Counted from the stretch's first letter, positions 9,090 to 17,831 are shown. The stretch: DNA of 64,000 nt from Microbacterium sp. 2FI (GCF_005502885.1 NZ_SCMR01000005.1:1-64000); one strand, 5' to 3'. Program-made: numbers and translations. The notes: generated by a model from the sequence alone, not told the origin.

Positions 9090-9206
9090 GACTGGCTCCT
9101 GACGTATGACGGCAAACGGGAATCCGCATCGGCCCAGGCGCGCGGTCGAATGCCGTGTCGATCGCTCCCCGGTGGTGGTCCACCTCAACGCCAGTCGCGA
9201 CCGTCC
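9090..9206 (-). ncRNA. ZTP (pfl) riboswitch controlling glyA-folD
   Basis: Read on the minus strand, 9206 to 9131 shows the conserved ZTP/ZMP aptamer elements in order: GGUCGCGACUGGCG, the hairpin GGUGGACCACCACC, then GGGGAGCGAUCG and finally CGCGCCUGGGC. The 5' GGUCG can pair with the 3' CGAUC. GACUGGC inside the aptamer (plus-strand 9190-9196) is an exact complement of GCCAGUC (9090-9096), the seven bases between the Shine-Dalgarno AGGAG and the glyA ATG. This suggests translational control: the free RNA masks the ribosome site, and ZTP/ZMP binding frees it. ZTP riboswitches are known ON switches upstream of glyA, folD and pur genes. Confidence 0.9.
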
Positions 9207-9270
9207 GAGCATAACCGATGCCACACGCCTCGACCTCGCCGATGACGTCCTGCTAGGCTGACGTCAGCCT

Positions 9271-9290
9271 TTTGTTAGGACTCTTTACAA
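9271..9290 (+). promoter_or_regulatory. Operator-like sequence before the hexosaminidase-nagA operon
   Basis: TTTGTTAGGACTCTTTACAA overlaps the region just before the ribosome site of the GH20 gene. The same pattern TTTGTTAG-(4-5 nt)-CYTTACrAA occurs at 22553 next to the ROK repressor gene. I infer that both are bound by that repressor, tying the two amino-sugar loci together. Confidence 0.55.
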
Positions 9291-9299
9291 GGAGGCGCC

Positions 9300-10814
9300 G
9301 TGCCGCTCCCCGCCCTCGTGCCCGCTGTCGCGTCCATCGACGCGTCGGGCGACGCGCCCTTCCACCTCACCTCCGACGTGAGGATCGAGGGCGAGACGGA
9401 TGCCGCGGCCGCGCTCTCGGCGATCCTCGAGGCCCGCACCGGACTCGCTCTCGGCGCCGACGGCGGTCCCGCCACGGTGACCCTGCAGGTCGAGCCCGGC
9501 GGCGCCGCCGAGTCGTATCGACTGACGACTGATGCCGACTCCGTAGTCGTCATCGGCGCTGATGCAGCGGGCCTCTTCTACGGCGTGCAGACGCTCGGCC
9601 AGCTCGTGGCCCGCGGCGACGACGGATGGGTGGTCCCCGCCGTCACGATCGAGGACTCCCCCCGCTTCGCGTACCGCGGCGTCATGCTCGACGTCGCGCG
9701 GCACTTCCACCCGGTGAAGACCGTCGAGGCCTACATCGACCGCGCGGCGACCCTCAAGTTCAACGCGCTGCACCTGCACCTCACCGACGACCAGGGGTGG
9801 CGCCTCCATCTCGATTCGCGGCCCGAACTGACCGCCGCCGCCTCGGCGACCTCGGTCGGCGGCGATCCCGGCGGCTTCTACTCGAAGGCCGACTACCGCG
9901 AGATCGTCGCGTATGCGGCATCCCGCCACATGATCGTGGTTCCCGAGATCGACATGCCCGGCCACACCCACGCCGTCGGCCTCGCCTACCCGGCCCTCGT
10001 CGAGGAGCCCGTGCTCAGCGAGCACATCCACGAGACGGTGCGGGTGTACGGCGGCGACCTGCCGGTCACCGGCGTCGCGTACGACGGCATCGCGGTGGGG
10101 TTCTCGTCACTACGGATCCACGATGAGGCGACCTACGAATTCGTCGCCGACGTGTTCGGCGAGCTCGCCGGCATGACCCCCGGCCCGTACCTGCATCTCG
10201 GCGGCGATGAGGCGCTCGGCACCGCCCCCGAGGACTTCGCCCAGTTCGTCGCTCGTGCGAGCGACATCATCGCCGACCTCGGCAAGACCCCGGTCGCGTG
10301 GCACGAGGCCGGAGCCGCCGCCGGGCTCGCCGACACCACGATCGGCCAGTACTGGGGCTTCGTCACCCCGACCGACGGCATGGACGACCGTGCGCGCGCG
10401 TTCGTCCGCAACGGTGCACAGCTGATCCTCTCGCCCGCAGACGCGATCTACCTCGACATGAAGCACTCCGCAGACTCACCGCTCGGCCTCGTTTGGGCGA
10501 ACGGGCCGACGAGCGTCGCGCGCGCGTACTCATGGGAGCCGTCCGACGTCATCGCGGGCATCGACGACACCGACATCCTCGGCGTCGAGGCGCCACTGTG
10601 GACCGAGACGATCCGCGCCCTCGACGACATCGACGAGATGACCTTCCCGCGCATCGCGGCCGCGGCCGAGGCGGGATGGTCACCGGCCACCGGAGCGAGC
10701 GACCTGCGCACGTGGGCGTCGTTCCGCGAGCGCGTCGGCGCCCAGGGTCCGCTCTGGGCGAGCCTCGGCATCCGCTTCCACGCCTCCGACGAGATCCCGT
10801 GGGTCGCCGAGTGA
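9300..10814 (+). CDS. Family GH20 beta-N-acetylhexosaminidase, cytosolic
   Basis: 504 residues. The N-terminal ~115 residues form the alpha/beta GH20b domain; the (beta/alpha)8 catalytic domain follows, starting at SPRFAYRGVMLDVARHFHPV. The catalytic Asp-Glu pair is in HLGGDEA. FNALHLHLTDDQGWRL and VPEIDMPGHTHA are standard GH20 segments. There is no signal peptide, so it acts inside the cell, probably splitting imported chitobiose into N-acetylglucosamine. The GTG start has AAGGAGG at good spacing. Its stop overlaps the nagA start (GTGA). Confidence 0.92.
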   Translation: MPLPALVPAVASIDASGDAPFHLTSDVRIEGETDAAAALSAILEARTGLALGADGGPATVTLQVEPGGAAESYRLTTDADSVVVIGADAAGLFYGVQTLGQLVARGDDGWVVPAVTIEDSPRFAYRGVMLDVARHFHPVKTVEAYIDRAATLKFNALHLHLTDDQGWRLHLDSRPELTAAASATSVGGDPGGFYSKADYREIVAYAASRHMIVVPEIDMPGHTHAVGLAYPALVEEPVLSEHIHETVRVYGGDLPVTGVAYDGIAVGFSSLRIHDEATYEFVADVFGELAGMTPGPYLHLGGDEALGTAPEDFAQFVARASDIIADLGKTPVAWHEAGAAAGLADTTIGQYWGFVTPTDGMDDRARAFVRNGAQLILSPADAIYLDMKHSADSPLGLVWANGPTSVARAYSWEPSDVIAGIDDTDILGVEAPLWTETIRALDDIDEMTFPRIAAAAEAGWSPATGASDLRTWASFRERVGAQGPLWASLGIRFHASDEIPWVAE

Positions 10815-11944
10815 GCACGATCGTCCACTCGGCGCGTCTCGTCGGCGCCGAAACCGCCGCGAGCGGGAACGACGCGTGGGTGCGCTTCGACGACGGCCGC
10901 GTGAGCGCGATCGGCTCGGGGACGGACTGGCACCAGCAGAGTGCCGACGCGATCGTCGACGGACAGGGCGGATGGCTCTCGCCCGGGTTCATCGACATCC
11001 ACGGCCACGGCGGCGGCGGCGCGAGCTTCGACGACGGTCCCGTCGCGATCCGCGCGGCCCGAGACCTCCACCGTGCCCACGGCACGACGCGCGCCGTCAT
11101 CTCGCTCGTCACCGCGTCGATCGACGACATGGTCGCGCGCGCGTCGATGGTCGCCGACCTCGCCGCGACCGACCCGACCATCCTCGGCTCGCATCTCGAG
11201 GGCCCCTTCCTCGACCCGGGGCACAAGGGCGCGCACACTGCGGCGCTTCTGCGGGCGCCCGACGCGGCATCCGTCGACCGACTCCTCGAAGCCGGACGCG
11301 GCACGATCCGGCAGGTGACGATCGCCCCCGAGATCCCGGGCGCCGATGCCGCGATCGCGCGGTTCGTCCACGCCGGCGTCGTGGTCGCGGTCGGACACAC
11401 GGATGCCGATGCCGACACCGCACGCCGGGCCTTCGACGCCGGCGCGACGCTGCTCACGCACGCGTTCAACGCGATGCCCGGCATCCATCACCGCGCGCCG
11501 GGACCTGTCGTCGCGGCGCTGCGAGATCCACGCGTGACCCTCGAGATCATCGCCGACGGCACCCACGTCGACCCGGACCTCATCGCGATCGCGTTCGACG
11601 CGGCACCAGATCGCATCGCGCTCGTGACCGACGCGATGGCGGCAGCGGGCGCCGGCGACGGCGCCTACGTCCTCGGCGGACTCCGCGTCACCGTCGCCGA
11701 CGGCGTCGCCCGCCTCGACGACGGCGGCGCGATCGCCGGTTCGACGCTGACGCAGGATGCCGCACTGCGGTGCGTCGTCGAGGCCGGCGTCGCTGTCGAC
11801 GCTGCGATTCGAGCAGTCACGGCGACGCCTGCGCGCGCCGTCGGTCGCGGCGACCTCGGCACGCTGGCCGTGGGCGCGATCGCAGACGCCGTGCTGCTCG
11901 ACGACGCTCTGCGCGTCCGGCGCGTGTGGGTCGACGGGGTCTGA
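10811..11944 (+). CDS. nagA: N-acetylglucosamine-6-phosphate deacetylase
   Basis: 377 residues, amidohydrolase superfamily. The metal site is visible as PGFIDIHGHGGGG and the Glu in GSHLEGPFLDPGHKGAH. GHTDAD and THAFNAMPGIHHRAPG carry the other His ligands, and LVTDAMAAAG holds the catalytic Asp. It removes acetate from GlcNAc-6-phosphate before NagB acts. The GTG overlaps the hexosaminidase stop by 4 nt. The rest of the pathway (kinase, nagB) lies in the minus-strand operon at 16.1-22.6 kb. Confidence 0.95.
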   Translation: MSTIVHSARLVGAETAASGNDAWVRFDDGRVSAIGSGTDWHQQSADAIVDGQGGWLSPGFIDIHGHGGGGASFDDGPVAIRAARDLHRAHGTTRAVISLVTASIDDMVARASMVADLAATDPTILGSHLEGPFLDPGHKGAHTAALLRAPDAASVDRLLEAGRGTIRQVTIAPEIPGADAAIARFVHAGVVVAVGHTDADADTARRAFDAGATLLTHAFNAMPGIHHRAPGPVVAALRDPRVTLEIIADGTHVDPDLIAIAFDAAPDRIALVTDAMAAAGAGDGAYVLGGLRVTVADGVARLDDGGAIAGSTLTQDAALRCVVEAGVAVDAAIRAVTATPARAVGRGDLGTLAVGAIADAVLLDDALRVRRVWVDGV

Positions 11945-11962
11945 AGACCCTGGATCGGAGAG

Positions 11963-12071
11963 GGTGGGGCTGGAGGTCCCTCCCCCGAGTTCCCTCCAAG
12001 CCCCACCGCCGGGTCGATCGGCGATCGCCACGACCCGATGTCCGCTCATGCCCCCAGCACGGGGCGGACAG
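11963..12071. terminator. Hairpin cluster after nagA, likely terminator region
   Basis: The 318-bp gap between nagA and the sigma-factor gene starts with GGTGGGGCTGGAGG (11963-11976) pairing with CCTCCAAGCCCCACC (11993-12007, one bulge). Two smaller inverted repeats follow: GGGTCG/CGACCC (12011-12036) and TGTCCGC/GCGGACA (about 12039-12071). No T-run follows. The remaining 190 bp up to 12262 should hold the sigma-factor promoter; I could not place one with confidence. Confidence 0.5.
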
Positions 12072-12262
12072 TGTCTCCTGCCCCAAGAGATGCTCCGGAG
12101 ACTGATCCATTACGCGAGTCGTCGAGAATTTCTCGTCGGATCCCGGAACCACGCGAGAACCTGGCGGAAAGGCGCGCGAGCGGCGAGAATGGTCAGGCCC
12201 GCCTCGGCGCCGATCCGTTCGGCCCGAGACCCTGAACGACACACCGCAGTGGCGGAGAGCCG

Positions 12263-14251
12263 ATGACGATGCACCACGACGAGACGCATGTCGATGCCGT
12301 CGCCGACCTCGGCGACGCCGATCTCGTCCTGCGCACTCGTTCGGGCGACCCCGATGCGTACGGCGAACTGTGGCGGCGCCACTACCGAAGCGGCATGACC
12401 GTCGCACGGAACGTCTCGACAAGCCTGGATGCCGACGACCTCGTGCAGGAGGCCTACACCCGCATCTACCAGGCCATCCGCACCGGCGGTGGTCCGACCG
12501 GGTCGTTCCGCGCCTACCTGTTCACCAGCATCCGCAACACCGCCGCCGGCTGGGGCCGCGCTCGGCGCGAGACCGCGGTCGAGGCGCTCGACACGGTGGA
12601 GGATCCTGCCACGACTGAGCAGGCGACGAGCGAGGCGCTGGATCGAAGCCTCACCCACCAGGCCTTCCGAAGTCTGCCCACGCGGTGGCAGGAGGTGCTC
12701 TGGTACTCCGAGATCGAGGGAATGAAGCCGGCTGAGATCGCGCCTCTGCTCGGCATGAAGGCGACCGCAGTCGCGCAGCTCACGTTCCGCGCACGCGAGG
12801 GCCTGCGTGAAGCCTGGATCCAGGCGCACTTGAAGTCGGTCGTCGACGGATCGCCCTGCCAATGGTCCATCGAGCGTCTCGGCGCCTACGCCCGCCACAA
12901 CATCGGCCAGCGCGACCGCGCCAAGGTCGAGGATCACCTCGCGTCGTGCGTCCGCTGCGCGATCGTAGCCAGCGAGGCGAAGGAGGTGTCGGGTCGCCTG
13001 GCGCTCGTGCTGCTGCCGCTCGCGGTCGGCGCGACCGGCACCGCCGGCTACCTCGCCACCCTGCAGGCCGGCGCCGTGCCGACCATCGCCCTCGCGGCGA
13101 TGCCGTCCGCGGTCATGCAGGGCGCCGTCACGGTTATTCCGCTCGCCCCCGCAGCCTTCGGGGTCGGCGCGGGCGGATTCTCGTCGGTCGGCGCGGCCGG
13201 CCTCGGCACGGCCGGAACCGCCGGGGCGGCGGGCACCGTGAGCGCGGGTGCCGCGGCGACCGCGGCGGCCGCAGGGGCAGGAGCCACCGGAGTCGCCGCG
13301 GTCGGCGCGGGGACGGCCGCGACGGCAGCCGCTGCCGGCGGCATCCTCTCTGGAGTGGGCGCCGTTGCCGGCGCGATCAGCGTCGGCGCCGTCATGGTGA
13401 CCACGGTGGTCGCCGCCGCCATCGGAATCCCCGGTATCTCCGCCGCCGATGCGATCACCCCGCAGACCAGACCCGCCATCGTCATCGAGGCTCCCGACCG
13501 CGCGCCTGCCGATGTCGCGATCGGCGGCGAGGAGGACGCGACGGATGCCGTCGGCGAAGTCCCGCCGGCCACGCCTGTCACGCCCGCGGCACCCGAGACC
13601 GCGCCTCCTGCCGCCGTCGAGACCGGTGCGCCGACATCGCAGGGGGCGACGCCCGCGACGCCGGCCGCGCCCGCCACCCCGGCGGAACCCGCTTCCCCGG
13701 CGACGCCGGTTGCCCCAGCGGAGCCCGCCCCGACCGAGCCGGCTGCTCCGGCCACGCCGGCGACGCCTGCCACCCCGGCGACGCCCGCAACGCCCGCAGA
13801 GCCCGCCACTCCCGCCAAGCCGGCGACACCCAAGCCCGCGACACCGAAGCCCGGCAACAAGCCCGCCGACGCCGGGCTCGGCAACAAGCCGGCCGACGCC
13901 GGTCAGAGTGGCGGCGCCGTCCAGGGCAACGCCGCGGGCACGGGTCAGGAGCGCAAACGCACTCTGCCGGACGGCGTTCCCGCAATCGTCGGCGGATCTT
14001 CTGCGGCCGGAGTCGCCGAAGGAGAGACTGTGGTGACCATGACGATCACCGGTGAGCCCGGCGCCATCGTCCAGGCTCGCCTGCGGGGCGCGGTGCGCGC
14101 CACGCAGACGATCGACGAGACGGGCTCTGCCGTACTCGCCGTCGCGGTCGACGCCCTCGAGGTCCGGACGGATCAGCGCGTCGAAGTGCGGTATGTGAAC
14201 GGCCCCCACTCCGGCAACCCGGCTTACGCGAAGCTCTCGACCCTGCGCTGA
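12263..14251 (+). CDS. ECF-type sigma factor fused to a zinc-finger anti-sigma-like, membrane-spanning and Pro/Ala-rich region
   Basis: 662 residues, over three times the usual ECF length. Residues ~28-95 are sigma region 2 (DADDLVQEAYTRIYQAIR), and ~128-186 are region 4 (LPTRWQEVLWYSEIEGMKPAEIAPLLGM, then a helix-turn-helix). Then comes a zinc-finger anti-sigma motif: Cys199, and His225-x3-Cys229-x2-Cys232. Hydrophobic stretches at ~245-268 and ~360-393 can span the membrane, with Gly/Ala-rich sequence between. Residues ~430-535 are a Pro/Ala/Thr-rich spacer with (ATP)n repeats, and ~560-662 a likely beta-rich outer domain. The sensor, anchor, anti-sigma element and sigma factor are thus in one chain. 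ECF groups with C-terminal extensions are known in actinobacteria; the regulon here is unknown. The start could also be the ATG at 12269. Confidence 0.85.
   Translation: MTMHHDETHVDAVADLGDADLVLRTRSGDPDAYGELWRRHYRSGMTVARNVSTSLDADDLVQEAYTRIYQAIRTGGGPTGSFRAYLFTSIRNTAAGWGRARRETAVEALDTVEDPATTEQATSEALDRSLTHQAFRSLPTRWQEVLWYSEIEGMKPAEIAPLLGMKATAVAQLTFRAREGLREAWIQAHLKSVVDGSPCQWSIERLGAYARHNIGQRDRAKVEDHLASCVRCAIVASEAKEVSGRLALVLLPLAVGATGTAGYLATLQAGAVPTIALAAMPSAVMQGAVTVIPLAPAAFGVGAGGFSSVGAAGLGTAGTAGAAGTVSAGAAATAAAAGAGATGVAAVGAGTAATAAAAGGILSGVGAVAGAISVGAVMVTTVVAAAIGIPGISAADAITPQTRPAIVIEAPDRAPADVAIGGEEDATDAVGEVPPATPVTPAAPETAPPAAVETGAPTSQGATPATPAAPATPAEPASPATPVAPAEPAPTEPAAPATPATPATPATPATPAEPATPAKPATPKPATPKPGNKPADAGLGNKPADAGQSGGAVQGNAAGTGQERKRTLPDGVPAIVGGSSAAGVAEGETVVTMTITGEPGAIVQARLRGAVRATQTIDETGSAVLAVAVDALEVRTDQRVEVRYVNGPHSGNPAYAKLSTLR
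13640..13850 (+). repeat. Pro-Ala-Thr coding tandem repeat inside the sigma fusion gene
   Basis: Imperfect 9-15 bp units of the type CCGGCGACGCC(TGC) encode ATPATP/AEPATPA repeats. Such GC-rich tandem repeats can vary in length by slippage, so the length may differ between strains. Confidence 0.75.
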
Positions 14252-14301
14252 GACTCCCCGCGGACGCGATGCCACCGCCGTCTGGGGCGACCCCCTCGCC
14301 G

Positions 14302-14307
14302 TAGAAT
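14302..14307 (+). promoter_or_regulatory. -10 box TAGAAT before the DUF2568 gene
   Basis: TAGAAT ends 7 nt before the ATG at 14315, so transcription would begin at or next to the start codon. GGAGG is also present but only 2 nt from the ATG, too close for normal use. Confidence 0.45.
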
Positions 14308-14314
14308 GGAGGCC

Positions 14315-14707
14315 ATGTCCGATCTGCCTGCCGTCACGCCGCACAAACCCGCGGAACCCACGCCGGGAATGCGGACGCCGCTTTCGGCGATCGACCTCCT
14401 CGCCTTCGTGTGCGAGCTCTTCGCCTTCGCGACCCTCGCGATCTGGGGTTTCGCGTCCTGGCTGTTCCCGTGGAACATCGTCGCGGGCATCGCCGCCCCG
14501 CTCGCCGCGATCGTGGTTTGGGCGCTGTTCGTCTCGCCGCGCGCGGTGCTCGCTGTGCACCCGTTCGTGCGCGCCCTCGTCGAACTGCTGGTGTATGCCT
14601 CGGCGACGATCGCATGGTGGAGCATGGGTCAGGCATGGGTGGGCCTCGTCTTCGGAGCGATCGCCGTCACCGTCGGCGTGATCGCCGGTCGGCGCCGGTT
14701 CGCGTGA
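14315..14707 (+). CDS. DUF2568 (YrdB-like) small membrane protein
   Basis: 130 residues from the ATG at 14315 (an in-frame ATG at 14306 would overlap the -10 box). After a Pro-rich N-terminal ~25 residues there are four hydrophobic helices; the pattern AIDLLAFVCELFAFATLAIWGF ... WALFVSPRAVL ... ELLVYASATIAW matches DUF2568. The function is unknown. Its stop overlaps the GTG of the next gene (GTGA), so it is coupled to the FAD-linked oxidase. Confidence 0.82.
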   Translation: MSDLPAVTPHKPAEPTPGMRTPLSAIDLLAFVCELFAFATLAIWGFASWLFPWNIVAGIAAPLAAIVVWALFVSPRAVLAVHPFVRALVELLVYASATIAWWSMGQAWVGLVFGAIAVTVGVIAGRRRFA

Positions 14708-16074
14708 CCGCACCCGCCCGGGTCCTCGATCGGCTGCGGGAAGCGCTCGGCGATCGCGTCGACACCGGTTCCGAAGCGCTCGCGGCCGCACGCGCCGACG
14801 AGTCGGGGCATGCGGCAGTCGGCATCCCCCTCGCCGTGATCCACGCGACCTCGACCGCCGACGTCCAGCAGACCCTCCGCATCGCGAGCGAGACGGGCAC
14901 ACCCGTCGTGACACGCGGCGCCGGTACCGGGCTCGCCGGCGGCGCCAATGCCGGTGCCGGCGAGATCGCACTGTCGCTGCGCCGCATGGACCGCATCCTC
15001 GAGGTTCGACCCGACGACCTGCTCGCCGTCGTCGAACCCGGTATCCTCAACGCCGACCTCAACGCCGCGCTCGCCGAACACGGACTCTGGTGGGCGCCCG
15101 ATCCTGCGAGCCGCGCGATCTCGACGGTCGGCGGCAACATCGCCACGGGTGCCGGGGGTCTCCTGTGCGCGAAGTACGGGGTCGTGCGCGATGCCGTCCT
15201 CGGCATCGACCTCGTGCTCGCCGACGGTCGGCTGATCCACCTCGGCCACCGCAGCGTCAAGGGCGTCACCGGACTCGATCTCACGTCCCTCGTCATCGGA
15301 TCGGAGGGCAAGCTCGGCGTCGTCGTCGGGGCGACGCTCAAGCTCCGCCGGCTCGTCCCCGGCGAGGTGTGCACGATCGCGGCGACCTTCCCCGATGTGC
15401 GCTCTGCCGCCACGGCATCTGCCGCCGTCACGGCGTCGGGCGCCCAGCCGGCGATCATGGAGCTGCTCGATGCGGCGTCGCTCGCGGCGATCCACGCCCT
15501 GCTGGCGTTCGAGCAGCCCGCACCTCGCACGGCTCAGCTGACGATCCAGACCGATGGCCTGCAGGCTGCCGCCGAGGGCGATGCGATCGCCGGATTGCTG
15601 CGCGGTGCCGGCGGCACCGTCACGATGACCCACGATCGCGCCGAGGGCGAGCGACTGCTCGCGGTTCGACGGTCGATGCACGCGGCGATGGCGGCCCTCG
15701 GCACGACCCTCATCGAAGACGTCGCGGTTCCCCGCAGCGCCCTGCCGGCGATGTTCGATGAGATCGCACGCATCGAGGGCGAGTACGGGATCGTGATTCC
15801 GACCGTCGCGCACGCGGGCGACGGCAATCTGCATCCGAACTTCGTCTTCGACGGCCCCGACGTGCCCCCGCACATCTGGGATGCCGCCGACGACCTCTTC
15901 CGCTCGGCGCTGCGGCTCGGCGGCACCCTCACCGGCGAGCACGGGATCGGCGTGCTCAAGCGCCGGTGGCTCGTGGACGAGCTCGGCGACGACCAGTGGG
16001 AGCTGCAGCGTCGGATCACCGCGGTGTTCGACCCCGCCGGCATCCTCAACCCCGGCAAGGTCTTCGCGCGATAG
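14704..16074 (+). CDS. FAD-linked oxidase of the GlcD/D-lactate dehydrogenase type
   Basis: 456 residues: an FAD_binding_4 (VAO/PCMH) domain, residues ~35-215, with GTPVVTRGAGTGLAGGANA and WWAPDPASRAISTVGGNIATGAGGL. An FAD-oxidase_C domain follows with AHAGDGNLHPNF and the closing GGTLTGEHGIGVLKRRWL, which carry the metal/substrate His residues. It should oxidise a 2-hydroxy acid such as glycolate or D-lactate. The partner GlcE/GlcF subunits are absent here, so it may act alone like single-chain D-lactate dehydrogenases. It ends 6 bp from the convergent nagB stop with no terminator between. Confidence 0.88.
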   Translation: MTAPARVLDRLREALGDRVDTGSEALAAARADESGHAAVGIPLAVIHATSTADVQQTLRIASETGTPVVTRGAGTGLAGGANAGAGEIALSLRRMDRILEVRPDDLLAVVEPGILNADLNAALAEHGLWWAPDPASRAISTVGGNIATGAGGLLCAKYGVVRDAVLGIDLVLADGRLIHLGHRSVKGVTGLDLTSLVIGSEGKLGVVVGATLKLRRLVPGEVCTIAATFPDVRSAATASAAVTASGAQPAIMELLDAASLAAIHALLAFEQPAPRTAQLTIQTDGLQAAAEGDAIAGLLRGAGGTVTMTHDRAEGERLLAVRRSMHAAMAALGTTLIEDVAVPRSALPAMFDEIARIEGEYGIVIPTVAHAGDGNLHPNFVFDGPDVPPHIWDAADDLFRSALRLGGTLTGEHGIGVLKRRWLVDELGDDQWELQRRITAVFDPAGILNPGKVFAR

Positions 16075-16080
16075 CGCCCG

Positions 16081-16860
16081 CTAGAGTCCTTGCCACTCCG
16101 GCTTGTTCGCGAAGGCGTAGCGATAGTAGTCGGCGTGGGCGAGGGCGGATGCCGCACTCTCGTCGACGACCACCGTCGCGTGCGGGTGCAGCTGGATCGC
16201 CGATCCCGGGAGCGACGCCGTCACGGGGCCTTCGACCGCACCGGCGACCGCTTCGGCCTTGCCCGCGCCGAACGCGAGGAGCACGATGTGGCGCGCCCGC
16301 ATGATGGTGCCGAGCCCCTGCGTGATGCAGTGCCGCGGCACGTCGTGGACGCTGTCGAAGAATCGTGCGTTGTCCTCGCGGGTCTGCTCGGTGAGGGTCT
16401 TCACGCGCGTGAGAGATGCGAACGACGAACCGGGTTCGTTGAAGCCGATGTGCCCGTCGGTGCCGATGCCGAGGATCTGCAGGTCGACGCCGCCTGCTTC
16501 GACGATCGCACGCTCGTAGTCCTCGCCCGCGTGCTCGATGCCCGCGAGGGAGCCATCGGGAACACGCACACGCGCCGGGTCGAGCCCGAGCGGCTCGACG
16601 ACCTCGCGCGCGATCACCGCGCGGTAGCTCTCGGGGTGCGCGGGGTCGATCCCCACGTACTCGTCGAGCGCGAAGCCGCGCAGCTGCGAGACGTCGACGC
16701 CTGTCAGACGAGCACGCAGCGCCTCGTACACCGGAAGCGGGGTCGATCCGGTCGCAAGACCGAGCACCACGCGCGGGTCGAGACGTACGATGCGGGCGAT
16801 CTCGTCGGCGACGATCGCGCCCGCCTCCGCCTGGTCGCGGACGATTACGACCTCAGCCAC
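16081..16860 (-). CDS. nagB: Glucosamine-6-phosphate deaminase
   Basis: 259 residues, normal NagB length. It converts glucosamine-6-phosphate to fructose-6-phosphate and ammonia. Signatures: VLGLATGSTPLPVYEAL, the loop FALDEYVGIDPAHPESYRAV with the catalytic Asp, ILGIGTDGHIGFNEPGSSF (catalytic Asp/His) and LLAFGAGKAEAVAGAVEGPVTASLPGSAIQLH. The GTG at 16860 overlaps the kinase gene by 8 nt. It is the last gene of the minus-strand amino-sugar operon and feeds imported amino sugar into glycolysis. Confidence 0.96.
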   Translation of the reverse strand: MAEVVIVRDQAEAGAIVADEIARIVRLDPRVVLGLATGSTPLPVYEALRARLTGVDVSQLRGFALDEYVGIDPAHPESYRAVIAREVVEPLGLDPARVRVPDGSLAGIEHAGEDYERAIVEAGGVDLQILGIGTDGHIGFNEPGSSFASLTRVKTLTEQTREDNARFFDSVHDVPRHCITQGLGTIMRARHIVLLAFGAGKAEAVAGAVEGPVTASLPGSAIQLHPHATVVVDESAASALAHADYYRYAFANKPEWQGL

Positions 16861-17788
16861 GGCTGAGCACCCCGGTCTGGTCGAGCTCGCTGCGCGATGC
16901 GCCGATGAGCGCCGCGCCGAGCGCTGCTGCGGGCGAACCCGCCGGCAGCAGCTCGACGCGATCCTGCAGATGCAGCGAGCGCATGAACGGCGAGGCCTCG
17001 GCACTGGCGGCGAGCTCAGCGGCGACATCGGCCATCAGCCTGTCGCCGAGTGCGGTCACGCCGCCCCCGAGCACGACGACGTCGACATCGGCGGTGAGCA
17101 CGAGCACCCGCACCGCCGCGGCGACACCGGTCGCGAGGCCTGCGCGCAGGGCCCGCGCGGCAGGGTCTCCCGCGTCGGCGGCGTCGAACACGTCACGGAC
17201 CGGCAGTGCCCCGGGGCGACCCCAGCGCTCGGCGATCGCGCCGCCGCCCGCGAGGGCTTCGATGCAGCCGTGCTGCCCGCAGCGGCACAGGGGGCCGCGG
17301 GGATCGACCGAGATGTGTCCGACCTCACCGGCGGTGCCGCGCGCGCCGCGCCACAGGGTTCCGTCGGAGACGATGCCGGCCGCGATCCCCGTGCCGAGGT
17401 TGAGGTAGGCCATCGAGCCCGAGCCGCCGTGCAGGGCGAAGGCGCCGAAGGCCGCGGCCTTCACGTCGTTCTCGACCTGCACCGGCACACCGAGGTGGGG
17501 CGAGAGCGCGGCGGCGAGATCGAGTTCGTCGACACCGAGGTTGACGGCGTGGACGACGCGAGCCGTGCCCGGCTCCACCTGACCCGGGATGCCGATGCCC
17601 ACCGAGCGGATGCTCGAGGCATCGACGGCGTCCTGCGTGCCGAGGACGCGAACGGCCTCCAGCACCGTGCGGATCACGGCATCCGGGCCCCACCCTGTGG
17701 CGAGGCGGACGCGGCCTGCGATCTCGCCGTTGTCGTCGACGGCGACCGCGTCGGTCTTCGTGCCGCCGATGTCGAGCCCGACCTTCAT
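16853..17788 (-). CDS. ROK-family sugar kinase, probable N-acetylglucosamine kinase
   Basis: 311 residues. N-terminal phosphate loop GLDIGGTKTDAVAV; catalytic Asp in VQVENDVKAAAFG; the ROK zinc motif as GHISVDPRGPLCRCGQHGCIEALAGG. There is no N-terminal helix-turn-helix, so it is an enzyme and not a regulator. Position between an amino-sugar importer and nagB argues for phosphorylation of N-acetylglucosamine released by the cytosolic GH20 enzyme. Glucokinase activity cannot be excluded from sequence. Confidence 0.85.
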   Translation of the reverse strand: MKVGLDIGGTKTDAVAVDDNGEIAGRVRLATGWGPDAVIRTVLEAVRVLGTQDAVDASSIRSVGIGIPGQVEPGTARVVHAVNLGVDELDLAAALSPHLGVPVQVENDVKAAAFGAFALHGGSGSMAYLNLGTGIAAGIVSDGTLWRGARGTAGEVGHISVDPRGPLCRCGQHGCIEALAGGGAIAERWGRPGALPVRDVFDAADAGDPAARALRAGLATGVAAAVRVLVLTADVDVVVLGGGVTALGDRLMADVAAELAASAEASPFMRSLHLQDRVELLPAGSPAAALGAALIGASRSELDQTGVLSRG

Positions 17789-17831
17789 CGGCCGACTTCC
17801 CGACGGAAGGCGGCGGTTCGATCAGCGTGCA

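Noticed and set aside
12140..12180. GGAAC as a -35 of an ECF-dependent promoter before the sigma gene
   Set aside because: No CGTC/CGTT-like -10 at the right distance; GGAAC alone is too common.
13640..13850. CRISPR-like spacing of short repeats
   Set aside because: Units are contiguous, coding and without unique spacers.
13048..13887. Long minus-strand frame rich in Gly/Val/Ala opposite the sigma fusion
   Set aside because: It is the antisense of the Ala/Pro/Thr-rich coding region; GC-rich repeats keep the opposite frame open. No ribosome site or recognisable domain.
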